Shown piece by piece: positions 1-8,116 of a DNA stretch of 64,000 nucleotides. Where the stretch lies: positions 496,001 to 560,000 of the forward strand of contig CAWGSF010000001.1 of NCBI GenBank assembly GCA_963825255.1. The letters are read 5' to 3'. The position numbers were made by a program, and so were the translations under genes. Positions within the stretch are counted from its first letter, which is position 1. Each line of letters starts with the position of its first letter. Under the pieces are notes generated by a model. That model did not search any database. It saw nothing but the letters and a program-made list of their open reading frames with translations, and was not told the DNA's origin. The stretch comes from JAIBJN01 sp963825255. Its GTDB lineage: Bacteria > Actinomycetota > Thermoleophilia > Gaiellales > Gaiellaceae.

Positions 1-507
1 ACGTTCATCCCGCTCTACGAGATCTCGCGGGGGAACGGCGCCGGCTACGGAACCTGGATGCTCGCGGTCTTCCTGCTGGCCGGAGCGCTGGGGACGCTCG
101 TGGGCGGGCCGCTCGCCGACCGGGTCGGCCGGCGGACCGTCCTGCTCGGGAGCTTCGTGGTCGCGCCGCCGCTCATCCTCACGTACGTCCTCGTCGGCGG
201 GGCCGTCGGCGCGATCGCCCTCTTCTGCGCGGGGATGGCCGTGATCGGCACGTTCGGCGTCACCCTGGTGATGAGCCAGGAGTACCTGCCCGCCCGCGTC
301 GGGCTGGCGTCGGGGCTCTCGATCGGCTTCGCGATCGGGCTGGGCGGGATCGCGGCGCTCACGCTGGGCGCGGTCGCGGACGTGGTCGACCTCGAGACGG
401 CCGTGCTCGTGACCGCTCTCGGGCCCGCGCTCGGCATCTTCCTGACCCTCCTCCTTCCCCCGGCGCGGGCGATCGTCCCGACGGAGCCGGCGACGGCGCC
501 GGTCTAA
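1..507 (+). CDS. MFS transporter, C-terminal part (cut by window start)
   Basis: The reading frame is open from base 1 to a TAA at 505-507, giving the last 168 residues of a membrane transporter. At least four hydrophobic helices are visible. A loop reading GPLADRVGRRT is the usual cytoplasmic signature between two helices in the major facilitator superfamily. The segment TLVMSQEYLPARVGLASGLS resembles the fosmidomycin-resistance (Fsr) branch, so drug or sugar-phosphate export is possible, but the substrate cannot be told from this part. The true start lies outside the window. A small repeat element begins directly after the stop codon. Confidence 0.85.
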   Translation, partial: TFIPLYEISRGNGAGYGTWMLAVFLLAGALGTLVGGPLADRVGRRTVLLGSFVVAPPLILTYVLVGGAVGAIALFCAGMAVIGTFGVTLVMSQEYLPARVGLASGLSIGFAIGLGGIAALTLGAVADVVDLETAVLVTALGPALGIFLTLLLPPARAIVPTEPATAPV

Positions 508-673
508 AGAACTCCTTTCGAAATGAAGCACTGAGTCGCCGGGCCGCCCTGGACGGCGCGATGCTGCGTCCTCGGTCGCGCCTGTATCTCCTCGATACGA
601 GCGCGCCCTGCGTCCTTGCCTCGCACTCGCCCAGGACACCCCGACGACGAGGCCTCATTCCGAAATGAGTTCT
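508..673. repeat. Small intergenic element with imperfect terminal inverted repeats (copy 1)
   Basis: The 166-bp spacer is bounded by a 21-bp imperfect inverted repeat: 508-528 and the reverse complement of 653-673 match at 18 of 21 bases (AGAACTC at the tip). Inside are two short blocks, 568-581 and 608-621. Both recur identically and at nearly the same spacing in the spacer at 45257-45416. No coding frame fills it. It looks like a MITE-like or structured intergenic repeat. The mismatches would be G-U pairs in a minus-strand transcript. Confidence 0.55.
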
Positions 674-684
674 AAGCTCCGACG

Positions 685-1002
685 ATGCCCGACAGCGCCC
701 GTGACTTCTTCGACGAGCTGGCGACGAGGACCGCCGGGGGCTCCGAGCGGACGCGCGGCCTGCGCGCGACGTACCGCTTCGACGTCGAGGGCGCGGGCAG
801 CTGGCTCGTGGCCGTCGACGACGGCACCGTCTCGGTGAGCGAGGGCGACGCGGACGCCGACTGCGTCATCGCCGTCCCCGAGAAGACGCTGCTGCGCATC
901 GTCCGCGGCGAGCAGAACGCGATGGGCGCCTTCCTCATGGGCAAGATCCAGGTCGAGGGCGACACCGGCCTCGCCATGCGCCTCCGCGACCTTCTCGGCT
1001 AG
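685..1002 (+). CDS. SCP2 sterol-carrier-domain protein
   Basis: A 105-residue protein formed of a single SCP2-like domain. Its second half (DCVIAVPEKTLLRIVRGEQ, then GAFLMGKIQVEGD) is the typical end of this fold, which has a hydrophobic tunnel for lipids or acyl-CoAs. Stand-alone SCP2 proteins are common in actinobacteria near acyl-CoA metabolism genes, which fits the carboxylase downstream. The ligand is unknown. It ends 7 bp from the convergent pdxH. The start is ATG at 685, just after the repeat element. Confidence 0.85.
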   Translation: MPDSARDFFDELATRTAGGSERTRGLRATYRFDVEGAGSWLVAVDDGTVSVSEGDADADCVIAVPEKTLLRIVRGEQNAMGAFLMGKIQVEGDTGLAMRLRDLLG

Positions 1003-1008
1003 GCCGCC

Positions 1009-1605
1009 TCAGGGGGCGAGGCGCTCGAGGGCCCACGAGCCGTCGCCCGCTCGCGAGTAGCGGAAGCGGTCGTGCAGGCGGTTCGCGCGGTTCTGCCAGA
1101 ACTCCAGGCGCGCGGGCGCGAGGACGTAGCCGCCCCACCACGGCGGGAGCGGAGGGTCGTCGCCGTAGGTCGCCTCGGCTTCCGCGTAAGCCCTGTCGAG
1201 CGCCGCGCGGTCGGGGATCACGGTGCTCTGGCGCGAGGCCCAGGCGCCCAGGCGGCTTCCGAGCGGCCGGGTGCGGAAGTACGCCTCGGACTCCTCGCGG
1301 CCGAGCGTCGAGACCTGCCCGGCGACCGTCACCTGTCGGCGCGGCTCCTGTGGCCAGTGGAACACGAGCGCGCCGTGAGGATTCTCGGCGAGCTCCGTCC
1401 CCTTGCGGCTCTCGGTGTTCGTGAAGAAGGAGAAGCCGCGCTCGTCGAGCCCCTTGAGGAGGACCGTGCGGGCCGACGGCCGACCGGATGCGTCCGCTGT
1501 CGCGAGCGTCATCGCCTCCGGCATGGCGATCCCGGCGGCGAGGGCCTCGTCGAGCCAGCGCCGGAACTGGGCGAGCGGGTCGGGGAGCAGGTCGCCGGCC
1601 TCCAC
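1009..1605 (-). CDS. pdxH: Pyridoxamine 5'-phosphate oxidase
   Basis: A 198-residue FMN enzyme that oxidises pyridoxamine/pyridoxine 5'-phosphate to pyridoxal 5'-phosphate. Family signatures are all present: RTVLLKG and FFTNTESRKG in the FMN-binding half, WWGGYVLAP, and the C-terminal RLHDRFRY substrate-binding block. The GTG start at 1605-1603 overlaps the TAG stop of the upstream biotin carboxylase gene by one base (TAGTG), which suggests translational coupling. Because the carboxylase gene is frameshifted, the raw sequence reads as one long fused frame from 3231. The fusion is an artefact and the PdxH part is full length by itself. Confidence 0.92.
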   Translation of the reverse strand: MEAGDLLPDPLAQFRRWLDEALAAGIAMPEAMTLATADASGRPSARTVLLKGLDERGFSFFTNTESRKGTELAENPHGALVFHWPQEPRRQVTVAGQVSTLGREESEAYFRTRPLGSRLGAWASRQSTVIPDRAALDRAYAEAEATYGDDPPLPPWWGGYVLAPARLEFWQNRANRLHDRFRYSRAGDGSWALERLAP

Positions 1606-3231
1606 TACTCCTCCAGCTCCACGAGGAGCGCGCCGCCCGCGACCCGGTCGCCTTCGGCGACGTGCACGCGCCGGACGACGGCTGCGTACGGCGAGACGAG
1701 CGGCGTCTCCATCTTCATCGCCTCGAGGAGGACGAGCGGCTGGCGCGGCTCGACGCGGTCTCCCGGTTGGGCGAGGACACGGATGACCACGCCCGGCATC
1801 GGCGCCGTGAGCGCGCTCGTCTCGTGGGCTCCCGAAGCGGGACGGGCCGTCGTCTCGACGGTCGGCGGCACCGACGCGCGGCGCCTCGGCGGCCATCCAG
1901 GTCGCGGCCCAGCCGCCACCCGACCGGCCCAGGACCGCGGCGCGGGCCTCGCGAGCGAGAGCGGCGGGTTCTCCGTCAGGAACGCGGTCGTCGTCCGCCC
2001 GGCGCGGACGTCGGGATGGTCGACCAGCCAGCGGAGGAAGCCGAGGTTCGTCGTCGTGCCCGGCGACGCGAGTCGCCCGCAATGCGCCCGACAACACGTC
2101 GAGGGCCTCCTCGCGCGAAGCGGCGTGGGCGATGACCTTGGCGATCAGCGGATCGTAGGCGACGGGCACCGCGTCGCCGGCCTCGACGCCGGCGTCCACC
2201 CGGACCGTGCCGGGGAGCTCGAGCAGCTCGAGACGGCCCGCCTGCGGCAGGAAGGTGAGCGGATCCTCGGCGTAGAGCCGTGCCTCGACGGCGTGCCCGT
2301 CGGCCGGGCCGACGTCGAGGGCCAGGCGCTCGCCCGCCGCGATCCGGAGCTGCTGCTCCACGAGGTCGACGCCCGTGACCAGCTCGGTCACGGGGTGCTC
2401 GACCTGGAGCCGGGCGTTGAGCTCGAGGAAGAAGTACTCCCCGTCCGCGACGACGAACTCCGCGGTGCCCGCGTTCTCGTAGGCGCCCGCCCGCGCGAGC
2501 GCGACGGCGGCGTCGCCGATCGCCGCCCGCAGGTCGTCGTCGAGCGCGGTCGAGGGGCTCTCCTCGAGCACCTTCTGGTGCCGGCGCTGGATCGAGCACT
2601 CCCGCTCGCCGAGGTGGAGGACGGTGCCGTGCCGGTCGGCGAGGAGCTGCACCTCGACGTGGCGGGGCCGCTCGAGGTAGCGCTCGCAGAAGACCCGCTC
2701 GTCGCCGAAGGCCGCCTTCGCCTCCCGCGCGGCGGCGGCGAGCGCCTCGTCGAGCTCCGAGGGAGCGCGCACGACCCGCATTCCCCGGCCGCCGCCGCCT
2801 CCGGCCGCCTTGACGATCAGGGGGTAGCCGACCTCCTTCGGGTCGCCGGTCGGGAGGACCGGCACGCCGGCCCCCTGCGCGAGGCGCTTGGCCTCGAGCT
2901 TGTCCCCCGCGGCCCTGATCGCGTCGGGGGACGGCCCCACGAAGACGAGGCCGGCGCCGCGCACCGCCTCCGCGAAGTCGCCGCTCTCGGCGAGGAAACC
3001 GTAGCCGGGGTGGACGGCGTCCGCCTCGACCCGGCGGGCCGAGGCAATCAGGTCCGCGGCCGAGAGGTAGCTTCCCACCGGAACGACCTCGTCCGCGCGT
3101 CGCGTGTGGAACGCGCCCTCGTCGTCCGGCGCGTGGACCGCCACGGTCGAGATGCCCAGGCGCTCGCACGTGCGGAAGATCCGCGCGGCGATCTCGCCGC
3201 GGTTCGCTACGAGGAGCTTCCGGATCTCCAT
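1605..3231 (-). CDS. Biotin carboxylase-BCCP subunit of an acyl-CoA carboxylase (one frameshift)
   Basis: Residues 1-390 are a full biotin carboxylase: N-terminal VANRGEIAARI, the ATP-grasp glycine loop KAAGGGGGRGMRVV, and FLELNARLQVEHPVTE near the active site. The last 75 residues are a biotin carrier domain with the biotinylated lysine in LEAMKMETPL. The two parts are in different frames. The frame changes at about 2058, where one extra base follows GCCGGG; removing it restores the sequence leading to TTNLGFLRWLVDHPD and a protein of about 541 residues. With the carboxyltransferase at 6554-8116 it probably forms methylcrotonoyl-CoA carboxylase (leucine breakdown). Propionyl- or acetyl-CoA cannot be excluded for this subunit alone. 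Confidence 0.88.
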
Positions 3232-3314
3232 GCGCGCATCGTGGAGGACGGGCGGGGCGAGCGCAGCTTAGACGCCGGTTCGACAAGTCCTTTCGGGACA
3301 GGGCCAGAAGAGCC

Positions 3315-3345
3315 GTTGTCAGGAGCGACAACGATCGGGTATCCT
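3315..3345 (+). promoter_or_regulatory. Promoter with overlapping inverted repeat (possible operator)
   Basis: TTGTCA (3316-3321) and TATCCT (3340-3345) are separated by 18 bp, a good -35/-10 pair for the housekeeping sigma factor. A perfect 6-bp inverted repeat, GTTGTC at 3315-3320 and GACAAC at 3327-3332, lies over the -35 box. That is where a repressor or activator would bind. It drives the secreted protein at 3416. Confidence 0.55.
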
Positions 3346-3415
3346 GAGAGGGACAGCGAACTCGAGCGGCGGACGCCCGCAGCCTCGGCTCCGGTTCCGG
3401 ATGAGGGAGGTTGCC

Positions 3416-4030
3416 GTGCACCCGACGCTCGAGTCGGCGTTCCGATCAGTCGTCGCCGTGATCATCGTTCTCGTCGTTTCCGCCGCCGCACCGTCTGCGC
3501 GCGGCGTTGCCCCTGCGAGCACCGCGCCCGCCGACGCTGTCGGGGACTCCCGAGGTGGGCGCGATGCTCCTGCGGCAGGAGCGCCGACGAACGACGAGGG
3601 TGTCGAGAGCTCGGTGGCAGTCAATGAGTCGGGAGCACTCTCCCGCACGACCGTCCCGAGTTCGATGCGCTCAGCAGTGGCCGGGAGTTCTTGCAAGTGG
3701 GTCAAGGGAACCGTCACCTACAAGAGCGTCCTCGGCTTCGTCCTCTATAAGTATTGGGAGAAGCAGAGCTTCTGCTACGACGGCGCCAAGATCACGGCGC
3801 TCTGGGACTACAGCCGCGGCCCGTCGAATATCGACGCGACCTGGGACTGGGTCGGGCACGTCAACTTGGTTCGGACGGGCGGCGTCGGTACCGGGGGCGC
3901 GAGCGTCAAGACCGAGGGGCACTTCAAGCAGTGCCTCAACATTCCGCTCATATCGTGCAAGCACCGCTATCCATGGGTGAGAATCGGGATGGACAACAGC
4001 GGTGCCGTCAGCGTCACCGGCCACAACTAG
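3416..4030 (+). CDS. Small secreted protein, four cysteines, unknown function
   Basis: A 204-residue protein with a Sec signal peptide (hydrophobic stretch SVVAVIIVLVVSAAA, cleavage likely near ARG-VA), a low-complexity Ala/Asp/Ser region to about residue 90, then a compact domain rich in Trp, Tyr and Gly with four cysteines (SSCKW, SFCYD, KQCLN, ISCKH). The cysteines could form two disulfides. The domain resembles an unnamed family of small secreted actinobacterial proteins; no function is known to me. The GTG at 3416 is preferred over the ATG at 3401 because GGGAGG at 3405-3410 sits 5 bases before it. A strong promoter lies upstream, and a small membrane protein follows in the same transcript. 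Confidence 0.7.
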   Translation: MHPTLESAFRSVVAVIIVLVVSAAAPSARGVAPASTAPADAVGDSRGGRDAPAAGAPTNDEGVESSVAVNESGALSRTTVPSSMRSAVAGSSCKWVKGTVTYKSVLGFVLYKYWEKQSFCYDGAKITALWDYSRGPSNIDATWDWVGHVNLVRTGGVGTGGASVKTEGHFKQCLNIPLISCKHRYPWVRIGMDNSGAVSVTGHN

Positions 4031-4043
4031 GAGAGGAGGTCAG

Positions 4044-4184
4044 ATGACCTGGGCCAAGGGCCACCGCTGGCAACTGGTCGCGTTGGCGATCGTCCTGCTC
4101 GTGTTCGTCTTCTACCTGCTCGCCGTAGGAGCGTTCGGCGGGACCACCAACGTCACGACCGAGACCGGCCCAATCGGGCCGTAG
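4044..4184 (+). CDS. Small single-pass membrane protein
   Basis: A 46-residue product starting MTWAKGHRWQ, with one hydrophobic helix (LVALAIVLLVFVFYLLAVGAF) and a short polar tail rich in Thr and Gly. A strong ribosome-binding site (GGAGAGGAGG) spans 4029-4038 and overlaps the stop codon of the secreted-protein gene, so the two are co-transcribed. No known family is recognised. A role as membrane partner of the secreted neighbour is only a guess. Confidence 0.6.
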   Translation: MTWAKGHRWQLVALAIVLLVFVFYLLAVGAFGGTTNVTTETGPIGP

Positions 4185-4434
4185 CCTAGAAGAGCTGAGA
4201 GCGACCACCAGTCGCGGCCTCAGAGAAGCCCGGGAGACGCGGGTCTTGTCGCCGTCGACGTGGCCGAGGTCGAGGGGCTGACCGGGGAGAAGGACTGGCC
4301 GCCGGCAGCGGGCCGCAGAGCACGACGGCCGTCGGTGGGAGGCTGGACTCGTGGTGCGTTCGCACGCGGGTCACGCTCGAGTCGTTCCGCGTCCACTACC
4401 GGGTCGGCGATCGCCGCTACGTGCTCGTGGTTCC
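4185..4434 (+). other. Spacer with possible gene remnant
   Basis: No complete gene is seen. From about 4322 the plus strand can be read as a protein-like stretch: LDSWCVRTRVTLESFRVHYR, followed by YVLVVPQSVALC and DTKPCDTF. It looks more like real protein than chance, but has no start codon and runs into the antisense of the hydratase gene. It may be the end of a decayed gene. Confidence is low. Confidence 0.25.
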
Positions 4435-5304
4435 TCAGTCCGTCGCGCTCTGCACGCCGCGAGCGGCGTACGTCGACACGAAGCCGTGCGACACGTTCCT
4501 CCCGGCGAGGGCTGAGCGATCATGCGCCCTCGCCTCGTCCGCGAAGACTCCCCATCGCTCCCCGTCGGGGAGCATCGCGGGACGCTTCTCGAGGAAGGCG
4601 CGGAGGCCCTCCTGGCCCTCGGGGCTCGTCCGGAGCCTCGCCGCGATCCGGGCCGCCTCGTCGCCCCCGGGTCGCTCGCGAACGAGCTGCTTCGCCGCGC
4701 GCGCCGCCTCCGGCCCGGCGCGGAGCAGATCCCCGACGACGCGTTCGACGGCCTCGTCGAGGTGCGGGGCGATCTCGTGGACCAGACCGATCCGAAGCGC
4801 GACGTCGGCGCCGAACCGCTCGCCCGTGAGGAAGTAGCGCCGGGCCCCGGCCGGGTGGATCCGGTCGAGGACGAACGGCGAGATGACGGCGGGGATGATC
4901 CCGAGCCGCACCTCGGTGAAGCCGAAGACCGCATCCTCCCCGGCGACGGCGACGTCCGTGCACGCGACGATCCCGGAGCCTCCGCCGAGCGCGAATCCCT
5001 GGACGCGGGCGACAACCGGCGCCGGGCACGAGTCGATCGCCGCCAGCATCTCGTAGAGCCGCAGGGCGTCCTCGACGTTCTCGTCGTAGGAGAGATCGAT
5101 GGAGGCGCGCTGCCATTCCACATCGGCGCCCGCGCAGAAGCTCGGCCCTTCGCCGGCGAGCACGACGGCGCGCGCGTCGCCGACGTCGGCGAACGCCTCG
5201 CCGAGCTCGCGGATGAGGGATGCGTCGAACGCGTTCCGGCGCTCGGGCTTCGCGATCGTGATGCGGAGGACGGCTCCGTCCCTCTCGATCCGCAGCGCGC
5301 TCAT
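4435..5304 (-). CDS. Enoyl-CoA hydratase family protein, methylglutaconyl-CoA hydratase type
   Basis: A crotonase-fold protein of 289 residues. The oxyanion-hole segments SFCAGAD (about 56-61) and GFALGGGSG (103-111) are present. The catalytic region FGFTEVRLGIIPAVISPFV keeps Glu131, while the first crotonase glutamate is replaced (Ser110). That combination is typical of methylglutaconyl-CoA hydratase (LiuC) rather than plain enoyl-CoA hydratase. Flanking carboxylase subunits support a place in leucine breakdown. The family normally ends near FLEKRPAM; the last 38 residues here are an unusual tail that overlaps the putative remnant at 4322-4500, so the 3' end may be shifted by a sequence error. 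Confidence 0.82.
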   Translation of the reverse strand: MSALRIERDGAVLRITIAKPERRNAFDASLIRELGEAFADVGDARAVVLAGEGPSFCAGADVEWQRASIDLSYDENVEDALRLYEMLAAIDSCPAPVVARVQGFALGGGSGIVACTDVAVAGEDAVFGFTEVRLGIIPAVISPFVLDRIHPAGARRYFLTGERFGADVALRIGLVHEIAPHLDEAVERVVGDLLRAGPEAARAAKQLVRERPGGDEAARIAARLRTSPEGQEGLRAFLEKRPAMLPDGERWGVFADEARAHDRSALAGRNVSHGFVSTYAARGVQSATD

Positions 5305-5316
5305 CGCCGGGCAGCA

Positions 5317-5322
5317 TAGGCT
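5317..5322 (+). promoter_or_regulatory. -10 box, leaderless start
   Basis: TAGGCT lies 6 nt before the GTG start at 5329 and there is no ribosome-binding site. Transcription would begin at or next to the start codon. The same arrangement recurs at several genes in the window. Confidence 0.45.
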
Positions 5323-5328
5323 TGCGGC

Positions 5329-6189
5329 GTGATCCAGGGCGCTCTGGCCGCGGCGGTGACGCCGCTTCGCGACGACGGGGCGCGGCTCGACGAGGACGCG
5401 TTCGGGCCGCTCGCCGACTTCCTCGCCGGGGGCGGGCTGAGCGGCCTACTCGCCATGGGCACGACGGGCGAGGGCATCCTCCTCGGGCCGGACGAGCGGC
5501 GGCGGGTCACCGATCTCTTCCTGGGGGCATCCGCCGGCCGGCTCGACGTGGCCGTGCATTGTGGCGCCCAGACGACCAGCGACACGGTCCGGCTCGCAGA
5601 GCACGCGGCGACGGCGGGAGCGGCGGCCGTCGCCGTCATCGGCCCGCCGTACTTCCAGCTCGACGACGACGCGCTCGTCGCGCACTTCACCGCGGCCGCC
5701 GCCGCGTGCGCGCCGACGCCGTTCTACGTCTACGAGTTCGCCCGCGTGAGCGGCTACGCGGTGCCCGTCGCGGTCCTGGAGCGGCTCCGCGAGGTCGCGC
5801 CGAACCTTGCCGGGATGAAGGTCTCCGACTCCCCGTTCGAGCTCGTGGAGCCGTATCTGCTGGAAGGGCTCGACATCTTCATCGGCGCCGAGAGCCTGAT
5901 CGGCGCGGGCATGCGGCGGGGCGCGAGGGGCTCCGTGTCGGCCCTCGCGACCGCGTTCCCCGAGCTCGTCGCCGACGCCGTGCGCGAGCCGAGCGCCGAG
6001 CGGAGCGCGCGCCTGGGAGAGCTCCGGGACGGGCTCGAGGCCTTCCCGCGCCACGCCGCGCTCAAGCGGATCCTCGCGCTCCGGGGCGTGCCGGTCCGGG
6101 AGGACGTCCGCGCGCCGCTCCGCGGGCTCACCGGAGCTGAGCGGGAGGAGCTCGACGCGCTCGTTCCCGCCTGGCTGGCCGAGGGCTAG
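5329..6189 (+). CDS. Dihydrodipicolinate synthase family aldolase/lyase
   Basis: A 286-residue TIM-barrel protein of the DapA/N-acetylneuraminate lyase family. It has the GTTGEG phosphate/carboxylate loop (residues 44-49), the tyrosine region FYVYEF and the Schiff-base lysine in GMKVSDS. The family cleaves or forms carbon bonds with pyruvate or related keto acids. The setting (carboxylase and cupin genes, no lysine genes) argues against a housekeeping DapA. The substrate is unknown. The GTG start at 5329 sits 6 nt after a -10 box. Its 3' end overlaps the broken cupin gene on the other strand. Confidence 0.82.
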   Translation: MIQGALAAAVTPLRDDGARLDEDAFGPLADFLAGGGLSGLLAMGTTGEGILLGPDERRRVTDLFLGASAGRLDVAVHCGAQTTSDTVRLAEHAATAGAAAVAVIGPPYFQLDDDALVAHFTAAAAACAPTPFYVYEFARVSGYAVPVAVLERLREVAPNLAGMKVSDSPFELVEPYLLEGLDIFIGAESLIGAGMRRGARGSVSALATAFPELVADAVREPSAERSARLGELRDGLEAFPRHAALKRILALRGVPVREDVRAPLRGLTGAEREELDALVPAWLAEG

Positions 6190-6537
6190 AGCTCGGGCGA
6201 CCGCCGTCCTGCGGCGGGGCGCCGACGACGACCCAGGAGAGGCCGTCGGGGCCGGCGATCGGCTGCCGCACGGACTCGGCCGCCACGAAGACGTGGCGGC
6301 CCGGCCGGAGCTCGACCTCCTCGCCGTCGATGATCATCACGCCGTCGCCCGCGAGCACGAGGTAGACCTCCTCCTGGCCCGAGTCGGCATGTGTCGTGCT
6401 GTGCGTCCCTCCCCGTGCGGGGGAAGGTCGACCTGGTTCACCCCGAACGCCTGGACGCCGAGACGCTTTCGCACCTATCTGAAGACGCCCCCGTACCCAG
6501 GCTCGACGTCCTCCGCATCGAGGATCCCGTAGGGCAC
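6128..6537 (-). pseudogene. Cupin-domain protein, broken reading frame
   Basis: Pieces of a small cupin are spread over frames: an N-terminal part starting from GTG at 6537 and leading to LDAEDVEPGYGGVFR, an in-frame TAG at 6477-6475, then VRKRLGVQAFGVNQVDLPPH, a frame change near 6400, and the cupin core QEEVYLVLAGDG with ELRPGRHVFV. Joined together they give about 130 residues with the typical beta-barrel signatures. Either the gene is decaying or the region contains sequence errors, as elsewhere in this window. The C-terminal tail runs 62 nt into the DapA-like gene. Function unknown; small cupins often bind sugars or act in aromatic catabolism. Confidence 0.6.
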
Positions 6538-6553
6538 CGGGGGAGTCCAGGTC

Positions 6554-8116
6554 CTACATCCGGAAGACGCCGAAGGACGTCTCGGGGATGGGCGCGTTGA
6601 GCGCGGCCGAGATTCCGAGGGCGAGCACCTTGCGCGTGTCGGCCGGGTCGATGATCCCGTCGTCCCAGAGGCGCGCCGTCGAGTAGTAGGGGCTTCCCTC
6701 CCGCTCGTACTTCTCGCGGATCGCGTCCGGGTCGGCGCTGCCCACCGCCGCGAGGACCGTCGCCGCCTGCTCGCCGCCCATGACGGAGATGCGGGCGTTC
6801 GGCCACATCCAGAGCTGGCGCGGCTCGTAGGCACGCCCGCACATCCCGTAGTTGCCTGCTCCGAACGACCCTCCGACGATGACCGTGAACTTCGGCACCT
6901 GCGCGCAGGCGACCGCGGTGACGAGCTTCGCCCCGTCCTTGGCGATCCCGCCGGCCTCGTAGTCCTTGCCGACCATGAACCCGGTGATGTTCTGGAGGAA
7001 CAGCAGGGGAATCCGCCGCTTGCAGGCGAGCTGGACGAAGTGCGCCCCCTTGAGGGCGGACTCGGAGAAGAGGACGCCGCTGTTCGCCAGGATCGCCACG
7101 GGCCAGCCCTCGATCCGCGCGAAGCCGCAGACGAGCGTCTCGCCGTACAGCGGCTTGAACTCGTGCAGGCGGCTGCCGTCCACGATCCGCGCGATCAGCT
7201 CGCGGACGTCGTAGAGCTTCGAGTAGTCCGTGGGGACGATCCCGTACAGCTCCTCGGGGTCGTAGAGAGGCTCCTCGGGCGGGAGGACGTCCCAGGGCGG
7301 GTCCGGCTTGCGGTGGCCGAGGTTTCCGACGATCTCGCGCGCGAGTGCAAGGCCGTGCTCGTCGCTCACGGCGTAGTGGTCCGAGACGCCGGAGACGCGC
7401 GCGTGGACGTCCGCGCCGCCGAGCTCCTCGGCGGTCACGTCCTCTCCCGTCGCCGCCTTCACGAGCGGCGGGCCCCCGAGGAAGATCGTGCCGGTCCCGC
7501 GCACGATCACCGACTCGTCGCTCATCGCGGGCACGTAGGCGCCCCCGGCCGTGCACGAGCCCATGACGACGGCGACCTGCGGGATCTCCTCGGCCGACAT
7601 GGTCGCCTGGTTGAAGAAGATGCGCCCGAAGTGGTCGCGGTCGGGGAAGACCTCGTCCTGCATGGGGAGGAAGGCGCCGCCCGAGTCGACGAGGTAGATG
7701 CACGGGAGCCGGTTCTGCCGGGCGACCTCCTGGGCGCGGAGGTGCTTCTTCACCGTGAGCGGGAAGTACGTGCCGCCCTTCACCGTCGCGTCGTTGGCGA
7801 CGACCACGCACTCGACGCCCGCCACGACACCGATGCCGGTGATCATGCCTGCTCCGGGCGCGTCTCCTCCGTAGAGGTCCCACGCCGCGAGCGCGTTGAG
7901 CTCGAGAAACGCGGTGCCCGGGTCGAGCAGGCGCTCGACTCGCTCCCGGGCGAGCAGCTTCCCGCGGGAGCGATGCCGCTCGACCGCGTCGGCCGGGCGA
8001 TCCGTGGCGACCTGCTCGGTCCGCTCACGCAGCTCCTCCAGGAGCTCGATCATCCGGGCCCGGTTGGAGGCGTAGTCGTCGGCGGCGCGGTCGGCTCTCG
8101 ACTCGAGGACGGCCAC
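6554..8116 (-). CDS. mccB: Methylcrotonoyl-CoA carboxylase carboxyltransferase (beta) subunit
   Basis: A complete 520-residue carboxyltransferase with N- and C-terminal crotonase-like halves. Blocks typical of the methylcrotonoyl-CoA branch are present: LVDSGGAFLPMQDEVFPD, GRIFFNQATMSA, LFLQNITGFMVG, MWPNARISVMGGEQAA and the C-terminal FGVFRM. It transfers the carboxyl group from biotin to 3-methylcrotonoyl-CoA, step four of leucine breakdown, together with the biotin carboxylase subunit at 1605-3231. The GTG start overlaps the stop of the preceding 51-residue gene by one base (TAGTG), so the two are translationally coupled. Confidence 0.9.
   Translation of the reverse strand: MAVLESRADRAADDYASNRARMIELLEELRERTEQVATDRPADAVERHRSRGKLLARERVERLLDPGTAFLELNALAAWDLYGGDAPGAGMITGIGVVAGVECVVVANDATVKGGTYFPLTVKKHLRAQEVARQNRLPCIYLVDSGGAFLPMQDEVFPDRDHFGRIFFNQATMSAEEIPQVAVVMGSCTAGGAYVPAMSDESVIVRGTGTIFLGGPPLVKAATGEDVTAEELGGADVHARVSGVSDHYAVSDEHGLALAREIVGNLGHRKPDPPWDVLPPEEPLYDPEELYGIVPTDYSKLYDVRELIARIVDGSRLHEFKPLYGETLVCGFARIEGWPVAILANSGVLFSESALKGAHFVQLACKRRIPLLFLQNITGFMVGKDYEAGGIAKDGAKLVTAVACAQVPKFTVIVGGSFGAGNYGMCGRAYEPRQLWMWPNARISVMGGEQAATVLAAVGSADPDAIREKYEREGSPYYSTARLWDDGIIDPADTRKVLALGISAALNAPIPETSFGVFRM

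Noticed and set aside
1009..3231. A fused biotin carboxylase-PdxH protein of 740 residues
   Set aside because: The middle 120 residues are out-of-frame Arg/Pro-rich sequence. The BCCP domain sits in the other frame, and PdxH has its own GTG start and full length.
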